This document shows positions 13,201-28,200 of a stretch of 64,000 nt of DNA, piece by piece (within the stretch, counting starts at the first letter, position 1; each line of letters starts with the position of its first letter). Made by a program: the position numbers and the translations under genes. Under the pieces are notes generated by a model. It was not told the DNA's origin. It did not search any database and saw only the letters and a program-made list of their open reading frames with translations. The stretch comes from Brachypodius melanocephalos (Eukaryota; Chordata; Aves; Passeriformes; Pycnonotidae), in assembly GCA_013398615.1 (NCBI GenBank), contig VZSR01003807.1:17190237-17254236 (forward strand), given 5' to 3'.

Positions 13201-16200
13201 TATTTATCTTAATAGACTTAATGGGCTTACACATCTCCCCTGACCCCCGAGGCATTGCTTATATTCACAGTTATACTGTGCTACCCTCCAAAATAACACA
13301 TCTGGCTATGGAGTGGCTGCAGAGTGGGATGGTGCAATTGTTTTCTTCAGGGAGTTGGGAGAACACGAGGTGGCTCGGGGTGCAAATGTGCCAGGGATCC
13401 TGCCAGAAATTTAGCAGGGTATGTGGCCACATGCCAGGGTTTGGGCCTGGGCTCCAGAGCTGTTTACTTTAGCAGTGCAGTCTGCTCTCCTTCTCTCTGT
13501 TCTAAAGATTTGCTTTTGAAACGCAATATCCTCTGTCAAATGGGACTGATCCTCACCAATGTGCTCAAAATTATTGGCAGGGAACTCTGAGCAGTCAATG
13601 TGATCAAAGAGCCTTAACGCCTTAGAAAAATTAGCGAAAAATAAACAAACTCTGTGTATCATTTCCAATTAGGCCGTATCCCACTCATTCCGGGAGAATT
13701 AACTAAATCCAGACTCTATTATGCTGCAAAAGCCACCTCTCCTTGGACACGTCCTATCTCTCTAACTAACTGCAAAATCAGAAGTTGATTTACTCTTTTC
13801 CTAGTTGTGTGGCAGCCAACTTCATGATGCGAGGAAAATCATGCTGGGAGAAAGAACGAGACCAACAATAACAAACTGATATATTCCTCAAGGTTTAGGG
13901 TGCAAAAGGCTTCACAGTTAGTAGAGTATGATCAGTCAAATCTATCTTGTAACAATAAACAATGAATCACGATTGTATAAAATGAGTTTGTTTTAAAGTG
14001 GACATTCAAAGGCATATAATCCGCATTGTTTTCATCATCTGTTTCTTATTCCTGACATTATGGCAAGTCAAAAGTGATGCAAAATATTTGATCAAGATAT
14101 TCAAAAGAATCTGAGGTTAGACATGAGCAAAGCCCAGAAAGTTCATGAGTTTGCCTCAAAGATCAGTTTCCCTAGAATATCCCAGATATCTGCATCAGCC
14201 TGGTGCTCACTGAATATGTCTCCAATCTGGCAAAATAAAAACAATGGTACCAGCAGCCTTCATGTCATCCTCAGGTGAAACAAAGGAAATAATAAGTGGT
14301 GAGGGAAAACTTGTTACTTATTTGAGTCAAGGTTGAAGCAATTTGGCTAAAAAATTTATGCTTTCCTTGCTCATGGGACTCTAATTGGGTGGATGAGACT
14401 TCCTCAGTTTAGGAAAAACACTGAAAAATCTCAAGGCAAAAATTTCTTCCTCACCATTTCTTTTTGCAATGATATTCTGAGGCAGAAGGTTTAATTACTG
14501 AGGACCTGATCAAAACCTTATTGACTTCTGATCAGGAAGATAAGGGACACAAAATCAATAAAGTTAAAGATTTTATATTCATTACTCTTTTTTTCTTTTC
14601 AGAAATAGCTTTTTATGTAAATAGCTTTTATGTCACCACTGCTGTTGGATGTGTATTGTGCCTAGCTGCTTTGCCTAAAATCTACAGGGAGATTTTTCAA
14701 ACTGGTGCATCAAATAAAATTATTATTAATTGTCAGAATGTTGCAGAAATCACTCTTTCAAGTTTTTTTGTTTTATCCTCTTGTTTCAGGTTGTGGGACA
14801 TTCACTTTTCTATCTTCTGCCATTGCTGCCATAAGTGGACTTCTGATGGGCTATGAGTTGGGCCTTATTTCTGGAGCTCTTCTTCAGATGAGCAGCATTT
14901 TAACACTCTCTTGCAAAGAGCAGGAAGTCATTGTAAGTTCCCTGCTTTTTGGAGCCTTATTTGCATCTCTCACTGGTGGATTTCTTATTGACAGATTTGG
15001 AAGGAGACTTGCTATCATTATCGCATCCTCTTTACTTGTGGTGGGGAGTCTGATTTTGCTGCCCTATGAGTCGTACCAGATACTCATTGCGGGCCGGATT
15101 GCCATAGGTATTTCCATATCATTGTCATCGATTGCAACGTGCGTGTACATTGCTGAGATCGCCCCACAGCACAGGAGAGGCCTCCTCGTGTCATTAAATG
15201 AACTCATGATTGTGATAGGCATTCTCTTTGCCTACATTTCAAATTATGCATTTGCCAGCATCTCTCATGGTTGGAAGTACATGTTTGGCCTCGTGATTCC
15301 ATTAGGTGCTTTGCAAGCTCTTGCCATGTATTTCCTTCCACCAAGCCCTCGGTTTCTTGTGATGAAAAATAATGATGAAGCGGCGAGAAAAGTGCTGGAG
15401 AGGCTACGGGAAACATCAGATGCTACCAAAGAGCTTACTGTGATTAAGTCTTCCCTGAAAGATGAACATCAGTATAGTTTCTTGGACCTATTTCGTTCAA
15501 AAAACAACATGAGGGCCCGAATGCTGGTAGGACTCACTCTAGTTTTTTTTGTGCAAACAACTGGGCAGCCCAACATTTTATTTTATGCATCAACTGTTTT
15601 GAAGTCAGTTGGGTTCCAGAGCAATGAAGCTGCCAGCTTGGCTTCTACTGGAGTTGGAGTGGTTAAAGTGGTCAGCACAGTCCCGGCCACATTTTTTGTG
15701 GATCAAGTTGGAAGTAAAACTTTTCTGTGTATTGGCTCTTCTCTTATGGCAATATCGTTGGTCACTATGGGCTTAGTGAACCATAACATACATGTGAATT
15801 TCACCAAGGTCTGTAGAAGCCAGTCTCCAGAGGATTTCTCTCTCCAGAGACCAGGAAACTTCACTGTCACCAATGGGAGTCTCAAGGACCTCTTTGCTAA
15901 TATGACTTCAACAGAAAGATTGTCATTCGATGTACAAAGCCCAGACGTTGCCAGGACAGGAGAACTGAACAGGACTGCCCTGGCAGGAGGCAAAAGCACA
16001 ACAGGGTCTCACATGGAAAGTGGAGAGTTTCCTGTTGTCCTGAAATGGCTCTCACTGGCCAGCCTGCTTGTCTATGTTGCTGCATTTTCCATAGGTCTTG
16101 GACCAAGTAAGTGTTTAATTTTTCTAACTGTTTGTAACTTACATTATGAAGTGCTGGGATGGCATGCCCAGCTTGGCATTGGGCAGTTCCTAAGTTGGGC

Positions 16201-19200
16201 AAAGCAGTGTTGTCTCTCAATATGTACTGGTATTGTCACGGACCATTATGGTAGGTCTGGCATGTACTTTTTAGGAAGAGGTCTTGCCCCTTAAGGTAAA
16301 TGATCTGATCTCACTTCTGTTCAGTGCAATATATTGGTCCCTCTTCAGTCAAGAACTGCTGCTAGCTTTGTATAGCAAAATTATGGAGCCCTTGGCTATC
16401 TTTTCTCTTTCTAGTCTATTGTGTCCTTACACTGGGAAGGTTAAGAGGTTGGCATTTGCTGCTGCTAGCTCCTAAACCCAAGATAACGATAAGCTCTAGA
16501 TCTCTGCATGGTATGACATCATCAAAGCCGCAAAATACCAACCTGAGTCCTGCCAAGGATCTGTCCCTCTGACTGTGTGATAGTCTTCAGATATAGAAAA
16601 CACATTCAAGGTGTCACAATTCATGAGCAAGCTGTAGCACCATTGCCACTGCTTGGGCAGAGCAACACAAGTGGGAGGACACAAAGGTGTGTCCCTGTAC
16701 AGCTGACACTGTACTGCTGCATCTGCCACCACGCTTGCACGGGTCTCACTCTTTCCTGAGGAGAGCATGTCTGTCATTCCAAGGGACTGGAAATCAAATC
16801 TCTCAATTTTCTATCGTTTTGTTTCAATAGCACTTGCATAATGTACTTTGAAGGGGTTGACTTTTAAAGTCACTGGGCAAAACCCACATGTCCAGTCCAT
16901 TATTTATTAACAGACTTTATGTGCTTTTGCACTCTGGCTCAAACTTGCCTTGCAAACAAACTGTACTCTCTTGTACTATTATGATAAAAAGCTTGCCACA
17001 AGGATAGAACCCAACAATTGCACTAACAACAACTCCCCTGCAGTATTTATTTATTTTAAACATTACTCACCGGGAGAGCAGTGTGAGATAAGCATTCATT
17101 GCCAGGGCTGCAAGCTTGACTGTGTTATTACAGCATTATTCCTTCCCTTGAAGATTGTCTTGGGACTGGAGTTTGCTTTCTATGACATAGGTTCAAAACC
17201 AGGGAAGAAACCCTGAAAAGAAAATGTTACTTGAACTTTCATTTGGGTATTTCAAACATATATTCAGTGACCCTTAGAGTAGGGTCACATGTTCAGAATT
17301 GGCCTCCTGCTGAAATCTGCTTTCCTGATGACCTGGCTGTAAACAGGTTCTTAGTCATTTGAGTTGGCCTAATATACAGTTAATGAGAACAGTGTCTATT
17401 TTCTTGAGGGCTACAAAAACTGACATGTTTTCCAGGCTGATCTGAGAAGTCTCTGAAGCCAGTGCTTGTTTTTTGACCTCTTTCCTGACTTGAGAGCTCA
17501 AATGCTTTCAAACAGAAAATGGACTCTCAGCTCCATCATGGAGAAACCATGGATAAAGCCACTGTGAGGCAATTTATACTGACAGATGCATTTACCTGGC
17601 CAGGTCTAGCAGAGGTACAGGTACTTCAAATTGCAGCTAAGTCCTTTCAAGGCATTTTCCTGCCTTTGAATGCATGCTATTCAGTTCAAATTTACAGCAT
17701 ATAGAAAATGCAAGGGTTGGAGAACCAAGAGATTGTTGGAATCTGCAAAGGATCTGTTGTGTTTAAATAATCTGGATTGGGGTGCAAGGTTATAATTTGT
17801 GTCTCATATACAGCCTACAATATCTCTTGTTTGGAGCCCTAATCCCTGAATGTATTTTCAAAGCCTAGCTTTCTTATCCTTGTGTAAAGAAAAAAAAAAT
17901 AGCCCCTCTGCTTATGTAAAGTAAATAGTTTTAACATGTTTGTGTTATTCATCTCTAAATCTGGTCTGTGGTCTGGACCAGATTGTTCTCCATTGTCTGC
18001 TCGCCAGTGGGAAGGAGGCCTTGAGGCTGCACTTGGTGGCTGCTGTGTGCAGGCAATGCCTGGGGCACCTGGGGACAAGAGCACTGTAACACCTGCACCA
18101 CTGTATCTTCAGTGGGAAGATCTCATGATCCATGCAATGGCTGGCTAAGGTGAAGGGAGTGTTGAGAACACCTCTCTTCATAGACCTAATCAACATCTTT
18201 TGGACAAAGAGCAGAGAAGATGTTGCTCTTTTCCTTCCACACCATTTCTGGATAAAGGGCATTTCTGGGATAAATTCACCCACTTTATTTTGAGCCCATG
18301 CTGCACTATGTTCTGTGGGGATAAGGGAGACTTTATATAGGACCATTAGGAGATGACACTCTTCACAGGACAGATCACACAATCTGAGCTCTATCATCTT
18401 CTTTTTAACTACTTTGTACTTTTTTTTAATCCTTTTTTTGTTTTGGTCAAAGAGATAGTTACACTCTAGATTAGTGTAGCAGACATTTATAAATGTATTT
18501 CCATGATGTCTCTTTTGTTGCCAAATTACATAAAGGAGATTGATTTTTTTAATGAATTAAGCATATTCTAAACATATTTATTGCCCTTTATCAAAGCACC
18601 CAGGCAGCACAGTGATGAGCACTCAAAAAGAGGCAGTAAGAGATAAAAGTAATTTTTGCATTACAAAAGAATTCACAGACTAGCAAACATCTGCTTAGTC
18701 AATTTTTTATTCTGGGGTGCTCTGTATTTATATCATCAACACTTACACAAGATAAAAGTGATATTTCTGCTGCTGTGTTTCTGTTTAATTATGTTTGATA
18801 AACTGCAATTCAACTGCTTGTTCACACTCAATTTCACACAATTATGAGGACATTTTGTAGATGCAACAAATCAGTGTTGCATCACACCACAGAACAGCAC
18901 ATGCCATTTCCCTTGGGGTGTTTGCAGAGGCGTTTCAAGGTGTTCAGTCCCTAGCTAAGGGGGCTTGCTTGACACCCATGTTTGTCTTGGGTTACCCTTT
19001 GTCTGTGTGTCAGGAAGGACAAACAAGGATCAGGGGTTCTCACAAGGGAATGTTGCCTGCAGAGCTCTAAAGAAACCAATCCTGGCTGCCATGGAAGGGT
19101 GAGGAGTGCGAGAGGGCCTCCTTGTTGTTTGCAGCACATGTTAGTGAGGAGAAGCACTGGAACCTGCTGTAAGTGGACAGGGGAGGGACAGCAGAATCCG

Positions 19201-22200
19201 AGCCTGGCAGAAGCCCTGCTATGCCTTTCACAGGGATCAGCGAGTGCAGGTTGATGGGATGAGAGTGATGTGGAAGTAGATCACCAGTTCATCACCCAAG
19301 CTAAAATGTGGTCACTCAGTGTGACCCTGGAAATTAATTTAACACAAAGGACATACAGAAATAATCTGGTCAGGCCTATGACCATGCATCACCACTTACT
19401 AAATGACACAGAATTAACTGAAGTAGTTTCAGAGCATCTCATTTGCCAGTTGCTCTGTTCAAACCACTTGAGGGGAAAAAGCTAGAGGTCCTTTCTCATA
19501 AAGAAGTGTCACTTCCTTCACTCACCACTGTGTGTGATACAATGTACTGGGATGCCGGGACAACGAAAGTCATGCTCCTGGGATATCAGATTTATTTTCC
19601 AAAATAGGGCTGTAAGTATTCCTGTGTTTGGATGGAGCACGTGGAAGAGAGTTCTCTTGGTTAGCAACTGTAGGGCAGCTATAGCCTCTCTGAAACAGAG
19701 TGGGTGCCCAGAGCTCTGCTGTTCTCCACACAGACCTGATGAACAAAATTCAGATGTCAGATTGCACCCATTACCAAAGATCTGCTTTTCTGTCTTGACC
19801 ATCTCCTTTTGAACCATTTATGATCGAATACTAGATAGGGACAACTTCCCCACATATTTCCTGCATATCCCCTGAGTGAGATGATCTCATCAGTAAGTAG
19901 GTGGAAGAAATATGGTAGCACCACACATAGGTATATGCAGGGATGCAATGTGGTCTAGAAGCAATGCTCTTCATAAAAAGAAGTCAGAGTGGCTCCAACA
20001 AATCCTAGCTTGAGAAGCAAGTGAGGCAGACTGAGTCTGGACCAAACAGAGTGTCTGTTTTCCCAGTCTGAATTGGTTCTTGCAAATTAAAGGCAAGTGA
20101 GCAAAACAGGACTTGGGCAGTACCTCTTTACACATATTGTGGGACTGAAGTTAAAGGGAATCCATGAATGTCTCAGTGATTTTTTGATGTGGAATGAGAA
20201 ACACCTTTAATGAGAGAGGGATGCCAAATGCCATCCATTTGGACTGCATGAAGTCCTTTGCATAAGAGCTTTTCCTCTGCAAGTCTTTAAAACACATTTT
20301 TGTGTAACTGCAAAAGCATTTAGGCAGTTGGCCAGTGAACTTTGGGATAATCTGCTGGAGCAAATCGCATCAGCTCTGCTGGCTTCATGGCTTTTCATGC
20401 TGAGCATGTAGATGAAAATCCACAAAAACACCTGCAAGTGGGACTGAGGGGCAATTTCACAACATGAATCATCCTCAAATCCTCAAAATTTAACTGTATA
20501 AATTCCAAAGGTACTTATGTCTCTGCCAACCTGTGACAAAGATGTTCTATTACTTCATGTCCTAGAGTAGCTGCCAGCTTTATGTGGCTCTTCAAAGCCA
20601 AGGGATAAAATCTAGAGCTCTTTTCTTGGAGACAAACTCCTCTTTCAGGTGACACTTCAGAGCTGCAGGGATGCCCCAGACCCAAGCACTTAGAGCCTTC
20701 TTTACACACAGGTTGCTGTGGCCACAGCACACCCAAGGCAAGTCAGTGTCTGCAGCTGGAGAAGTGTTTCCAAGGTTTCAGGGCTTGGCACAAAGAAATA
20801 CCACATTTACCTATTTGTGTAGATATAAACCTCAAAATATATTTTTAGCATACTTATGGTCAATATCTGAAGTGTATAACCAGGTGTTGGAAGAGGGGTT
20901 TAGAGCTTACTACAAACCCTAATTTTCCACACTGCTGTTGCAGCCCATTGAAGCATAGCTCCCATGAGTGGGTGTTTGTAGGGTTGGCAGTAGTTTGGTA
21001 TTGCTAAAAACCTGATAAAGAGTGAAATTAAATATCCACAGGAAGCCTTCTTAGTGGGATATAGTGGATGGCCTCTGTGGCCATCTGTTAACCTCAACCA
21101 TCAGGTGAATATTTCTGACTGGAAAACTGGAAAAAATTAAGTTCTTATTACTCTTTCTTCTTAGCTCCTGAAGTAAACACACTACCTACAAAACCAGAGG
21201 CCAGCTGGCTGCTGGGAGCAGCACAGCAGTGTCCAGGGCTGTGAGGTCCAGACCTTCAGTGGATGTAAAGCATGTCTACAGACCACGTACAGGGGGAGGG
21301 CGAGCACAGGACCACAAAGTGGCAACACTGCAGTTTTGGGGACAGCGCTTCCCCCCAGGATGGCTCTCTGATGGACTCTCAGCCACTCACTCATAACAAC
21401 CTCAGAATAAAGCTTCTTGTGGATTTGGGGATCCCTAACATCTCTCCTTGTGTGGATGCAGAGGCATGTACAGCAGGCAGATTCAAAGCTGTTGGAGCAG
21501 GCACAAGAGAGGATAAATACAGGTGAATAAACCAGGGGCTTGTGGTCACTACAGTCACTTCCTTTGTCCTAATGCAGGGAAGGATTAGCCTGCCTTCATG
21601 TTTTACTAGTTTCACACTGGCAAAATTCCTCTGACATGAAAGACCCAGGATTGTGGCTGTGCTCCCCCCAGGCTGAGTTCCCCCAAGAAGGTGCAGGGAC
21701 TGTGGTCTCCAGCAAGCCCTACTGTGATGCATGATCTTATTGCTGTGGGAGCACTCTGTGTGGATCATCAGCCCTGGGAAGAGCAAAACCAATGCAGAGA
21801 AGTTGATAAAGGCAAGCCCCTAGTGAGGGCACATCTTAAGAGCAAATTTTTACTGATGAAAGCATAGTTTAGGATGATAGATATCCATTTCTAGTCTAAA
21901 CCTAGGCAGATTTGTCATCTTGAGTATATCTGAGTTAAATTTATATCAGCTTGAATGAATACTTTAAAAATGAGATAATTTGTACCTAAAATGGAACAGA
22001 TGTTTCAATGTGTTTGGGTATCCAACTGATGCAGGAGCCAGATTCCTCAGATTATCCACAAAGGGTAATATTGTCTCCAACAACGGGGGGCTTTCAGACC
22101 CCTGCTCTCTAACTCAGGGCATGGTGTGAATAAAACCAAGGTCGTGGGTTCAACTCCCATTCAATCCCTGCACGAGCCACTCACTTAAAAGTTGGACTCG

Positions 22201-25200
22201 AAGATCCTTGTGGATCCCTTCCAACTCAGAATATTCTGTGAAACCTGTGAAATTGGTGACCTTTCCTTTGGCACAATGCTGCCTTCCTTCCTGGCTGTTA
22301 AAGGAACTTTAGGATGATGGGAAAACTAAATTAGACAGCATTTCACATACGGTATGCTTTACCTTTTGGTAAGCCATGAAGTGGTCACACAGTTGGACCA
22401 GATGACCACTGTATGTCCCTGTGTACTGAATGATTCTATTCTATTCTATTCTGTTCTATTCTATTCTATTCTATTCTATTCTATTCTATTCCCATGTAAA
22501 AACCCACTTGTTTTTTCTACATCTTATTGTGAGCTGTTGGAGTCATTTAAATGCAGCTTTAAACCTGTGTTGGGGAAAGTGGGGAAAGTGGGGAAGAAGG
22601 ATCAGGCAAGAAACATCAAAAAGGTTGGAAGAAAGCTCAAGGGATCGCAAGAAAACTGAAATCCGTAGAGGTGAAGAAGGGAGTAAATCCACCCTCAATC
22701 CATCACTCTCTTTCTTATACAGACTTGTGTGGTTTTTGGTGGTCTCTCTCTGTGTTTCATTGGATTAATCAAGGCAGGACCCAGAGCTGGAGCACTGCCC
22801 TAAAGCCCAGAGAACTATACTGGAGGCAAGTTTTAGTCACTTTGAGTGTGGTCCTGTGATTGTTAGATTAATTGGCTACCTGAGTTAAAGCATGATTCAT
22901 TAGCACAGCTAAAGGCTGAACCTTTTATGTGTCTTTCACCTCAGTCACTAAATGCACCTGTAACAAAACCCAGAACAGCTGGTTTGACACATGACACTGT
23001 ACAGCCCAGGGACTCAATCACTGGGGTCGTATCTCTTGCCATCCTGACAATCCAGACTGCATAAGATGCTTTTTCTCTGTCCCTTAATGCTCTTGGGCTT
23101 AGTCTTGGCCACCAAATGTTGACCTGAAACTGGAAAATCTTGTAGAAATGAGACCCGTCAGTGTGGAAATTCTGAACCTTTCATGGATTTAGTTGGCTGT
23201 TCCTGTGTTTTGAAATATTGTAAGCTTAATGGTTTTGCACTGTCTTGGAAAACACTGGTAAAAAATCAGATACCTAGAATTCATTTCAATATCTCCTACA
23301 TTAAACCAGTATTTCAGGCTTTTAAAAACATGTGGTTGTCATATTAATTTATAGTGCCCAGGAATCTGAAGTTAACAGACATTCATGCTCAACATTGCCT
23401 TCCATGACATTTGTTTACAATGGGTTTTTTTGAGTTTCTACATTTTTCACAGCAGCTGTGGCCTGACCTTAAAATTCACAGAAATGACAAGCATCAATTT
23501 TATGGTTTTTTTGTGGTTTACTCTGGAAAATGGGATAGTGGCAAGGACTAAATCAAATATTCAAAGCCAATCAAGTGCTTAAATGCTATGTTGGAATTTA
23601 ATCAAGATAATAAACCTTGGGAATATGCATGTTTCACTGAGAAACGGCACAGAAAGTCCTATTTCAGATAATAATAATAAAAAAATTATCTTAGATTCTT
23701 TGTTTTATGACAAGATTCCTAGCACTGTTTATTTGTACTGGATCATCTTTTAATGCATGCATTCATGTGGTTTGGATATGACACTCCACGTCCTTATCTA
23801 GTTCATCATTCCTGTGCTATTCAAATACTGCCTCACATGGCCTTTGTTTCACACTGTATCTGTGCTACCAAGCTGCAGGAGAAAGACAAGGCATGCCAAA
23901 ATGAAAAATAAAGTAAGGGTTGTAAATTGCCTAGTTCTTGCTATTTTCTTGCCCCAAATAAAGTTTATCTGAAGCCTCTTGTTAGCACATGAGCTATCCC
24001 AGGAATAGATTTCCCTTTTCAAAGGCTGATTGGTAGTAGTAAATTGCAAGCCAGTTTAAGAGATTTTTTGATACCTGGATGTTAATTATAGGATTTCAAA
24101 TTGCAGAAGGTGCTTTCTAAAATATCAGATGAATAGATTTGTCTTATCTCTCTTGATAAAACCTACAAATCTGGGGGGCTTGTGTAAGTGTCAAAAAGGT
24201 CATAAGAAGGAAAGATTGCTTTTGGAATAATGAGACATGGGAATGCCAGTGGCAGCTTCTTAATTGTTTTATTATGTTACTACATTTCAACCCCAAGGCT
24301 GAATTTAAACTGTATATTGAAGTGCACCTGAAATCAGAGACATGATTTTCACTGATGTTTATGTTCCTGTTTTTAACTCTAATATGTTAATGGGGGGAAG
24401 TGTTGGTGGATCAAGCCAAAGGCTTTGCCCTGAGGGACAGAGCCCTGGCTGCTGTGAAAAGGTGGGGAGACCACACCATGCCCCAGCCACTCTTCTTGTG
24501 TCTCTGCAATGACAGTGGTTCAATCTGCTGTTGGAAAGGTAGGTGGATTCCTGTGGTCTGGCATCTTGTGCTCCACTTAAAGAGGGATTTGAGTCAGTAT
24601 CCTGAGCTTGGTGCTCTGTGTATTGTAAATATCTCTTTACTAATAGTTCTACGTTGGTAAACCCATTGACACACAGGTACTGCTTAATAGAAATGGAGCC
24701 TGTGCTTAAAATTATGCACAGTTTTAAAGTTTAGCTCAAATTAATTTCCTTAACCATGTTCTAAGAAACAAGACCATTGTGACACTGAAGTTCGTGAACA
24801 AGTTTGCAGGTCATCTGTCAAGCTTTATGAAATCCAGTTTCCTTCAGGAAAGAGGGCTGGGGAGGAATTTTTTATAGGCAAGCTGTTCTTGGGCTAGCTT
24901 TGTGCAGAAACTAAAACTTGTCAGTAAGACTTCAAGTGCAAAGTCAGTATTTTATTTCATTTGTAAAGTTCATGAAACTAAAATATGTATTATAAAGCAT
25001 GAGAAAATAGTTGTGCCTAAAAGGTAAAGATGTGTAATCAATCACGTAACTTACTGGCACTGCTGAGGAAGGTGAGACTGTCAGCCAAGCACAGAGAGCA
25101 TGCTGAGTCAGTGCATGAAGTCAGGAGACTGCTTCTCCCATGGCATCCCAGTTCCTGTGCCACACTGAGCTCTGGGAGGAAAGCCAGGAAGATTTTCTCA

Positions 25201-28200
25201 AAGGGAAAGGGCACGCATGAGGGCACCCAGCTTCTGCTGCCTTTGAAAATCGACCCTAAGTGCAAAAAACTCCTCTGGAAGAAAGAGAACTAGAAGACAC
25301 TTTGTGGTAGTTAAACCCAGAGCCTTCACATCTTCCTCCTCACTGCCTTCCTCCAGCAGCAACCAAAGCAAAGCTTGGGAAGCAGTTTCCAGGGGGGAAC
25401 TTAAAAAATCCTGGATCACCACAGGCCTCTCTAAAAAAGCCACTGTTGTAAAACATTGCTTATCCTTCCTACTGGGAGTTTTGTGAGGCATGTGCACAAA
25501 TAGATCTCTGTTCTTCAAGAGCAAAGGCCTAAATTGACCCCAACTGCTGTGTGACAAACAGGTTTTTTATGCTGTGCAGCCCCTCAAAGACCACCAGGAG
25601 CCTTTGGGTACTGGAAAAACAGGTTCACTTATCCCACCCAACTGAGTCATTTCTTCTCTGCATACTTTGTAGAAGTGAAATATGTGATAAGGCAAACTAA
25701 TTCATGCAGAACTTCCTCATGCATTAGAGCTTCTGGCTTCTGCAGTCATTCCTCTGCAAATGCCTCAAAGGATTATCCTGGATTCAATATTCTGAACAAA
25801 TAAACACCTACAAACAGGAATATATATTTCAGATTTTAATTAAAAGGCCTTTTTTTAGATGCCAGTATGTGTTTTATTATAATAAGCACATTCTCACTTG
25901 AAAGCTTGTTTAAATTTTTCCTTTCTCACTCTTTCTTTTTTTTTCTTTCTTTTTTATTTGTTTTTTTCTTTTCCTCTCTGCTGCTCTGCACGTTGTTCTG
26001 TCTTGTTGGGAGAATTTGAGTGTCTGCATAACAAAGGATGAGAGAAATGGTGACTGTGACATCCAGTTGCAAAGAGAATTGTCATCTCACGCATCAGTTC
26101 AAAATAACTTTTCTTAGGTTACCTGAAAAGATGTACAGCCTATTACATATCTGCCAACAGTAAGGCTATGATGAATTCTTCTCTTTAACTCCAGCTGGCA
26201 ACTAAGTACCTCACAGCTGCTTTCTCAATCTTTCCCCTGCCCCTTGCCTGCTAGGGAAGAGAATTGGAAAGAAAAGATTAAACCTCATGGGCTGAGATAA
26301 GAGGAGTTTAATAGTTGAAATAAACAAACAAAAAGAATAATTCTAATTCTAATAACAATTATAACAATAATACCAATAACTATGATGAAAAGGGAAGAGA
26401 CAGAGAGAGAGAGAGGAATAAAAACCAAGAGAAACAAGTGATGCACAACATAATTGCTCACCTGCCACTGACTGATGGCCAAACTTTTCCTGAGCAGCGA
26501 TCCCGGGTTCCCAGCCAACTCCTCCCAGTTTATAATCTGGGCATGATGCTCTATGGTATAGAATATTCCTTTGGCCAGTTCTTTTCAACTGTCCTGGCAA
26601 TGCTCCCTCCCACTTTCTTGTGCACCTGCTCGCTGGGAATGGAAAACTGGGCACGGGAAACTGAAAAGTCTTTGATTTAGGGTAAGCACTACTCAGCAGC
26701 AACTAAAACATCAGTGTGTTATCAACATTGTTCTCATACTAAATCCAAAACACAGCACTGTACCAGCTACTCAGAAGAAAATGGACTCTCTACCATCTGA
26801 CACAGGACAATTTTGCTGGTAGATTTTCTGCTGAGCACTTCTATTAGGCCAAATGGTTTACAAATCACATTAACTAAGAGGATTCTACCATTTCTAGATC
26901 CTCATGTATCTATCATTACTTGCCCAGTAATTCTTCAGATGGGAATTACCTCCTCTAAGAAAGCTCATTTGTGACTCTTCTTTCCAGGTGAAAATGGACA
27001 GTAATTTAGGATGACTGAAAATGGATTTAAGATTATATTGGACACCTTGCATTCAAAAGGAAAGCCCATATGAGTCATAGCATTTCTTTCGAGTTCATGG
27101 AGATGAAAATTTGAATCATAAAAAAAAAAAACCCAAAAGCATTAAAATGCAGACCTACAGTGGTTACAGAAGGTTAGGGGAGGAAGGATTGCTAGGAAAA
27201 TCAGATGTGAATTGCATCTCGCTGCCCTCCTTCTCAAGTGGCCCAGAGCACAGGTGTTGGAGGTAATGCTTTGGAATCAGTATATTCCCCCAAATCCCTC
27301 CTGCTGCTCTATCATAAACTAGAGGAGGCATGAGTGATTTCAATGGTCCACTGCAAGTTTCCTTAAAAAACCACATGGGAGTGCTCAGCCTGTCTATTAG
27401 CTAGTGATGCAAATAGTACAAACAGTGGGCAACAATTTGTATGTACTCTGATACAGCCTCAGAGAAAAAATGGATTAAATCCCACTTGTCCTAGTAATGT
27501 TACTGCAAGGAGACAGCCTAAAGTGTTAACCATTAGAAACAGAATTGTGGTGTACCAGAAGAAAAGAAAAAGAATTTAGATTTGCACACCACATCAGCTC
27601 CTTCTGGATCATCAGTGGCATCAGACATCTTACCAGTAGGCTGCTGCTTGGAGAGAGGCACCTTGGCAGCCACAGAATTAAAGTACATATTCATTGCTTT
27701 TATCTGCAGAGGTCAGGATGCTTCCAGAGGCATGAGATTATCTGAGGCTTCTCCTTACTCCCCCATCTCTCAGCAATACAGCAATTCCACTCCTTACAAT
27801 GTGCACACATAGGGTAGGACTTGACCATCTCAGGCTGGCTCTCTGCTGGCAGCTTGCATGTTGTCTAAAGCAATACAGCTGCTCATTTGTTCTATATTTG
27901 CCAGTTATTAATTTTGAGCAGCCACTTCAGTTTCATATTATGGGGTAGAGACAGAGAGAAAGATGTCCCTCGTTAAGCAAAGTCATAGATTTTTAGCGCC
28001 AGTCACAATCCTCTACTTTGTCCTCTTGCACAAAACTGTGGGCAGAGTTAAGTCCACTTTTTGTGTGTCATATCTTGTTTATCTGCTTTGGGAAAGGACC
28101 AACTCTCTCCCACCCTCTCCTTTTTCTGGTTTTCCTCACTTCTGCCAGCCCCCCAGATGACTTTCACTGGATCTGCTGTGAAAGTCTTTGCCAGAGTTGC

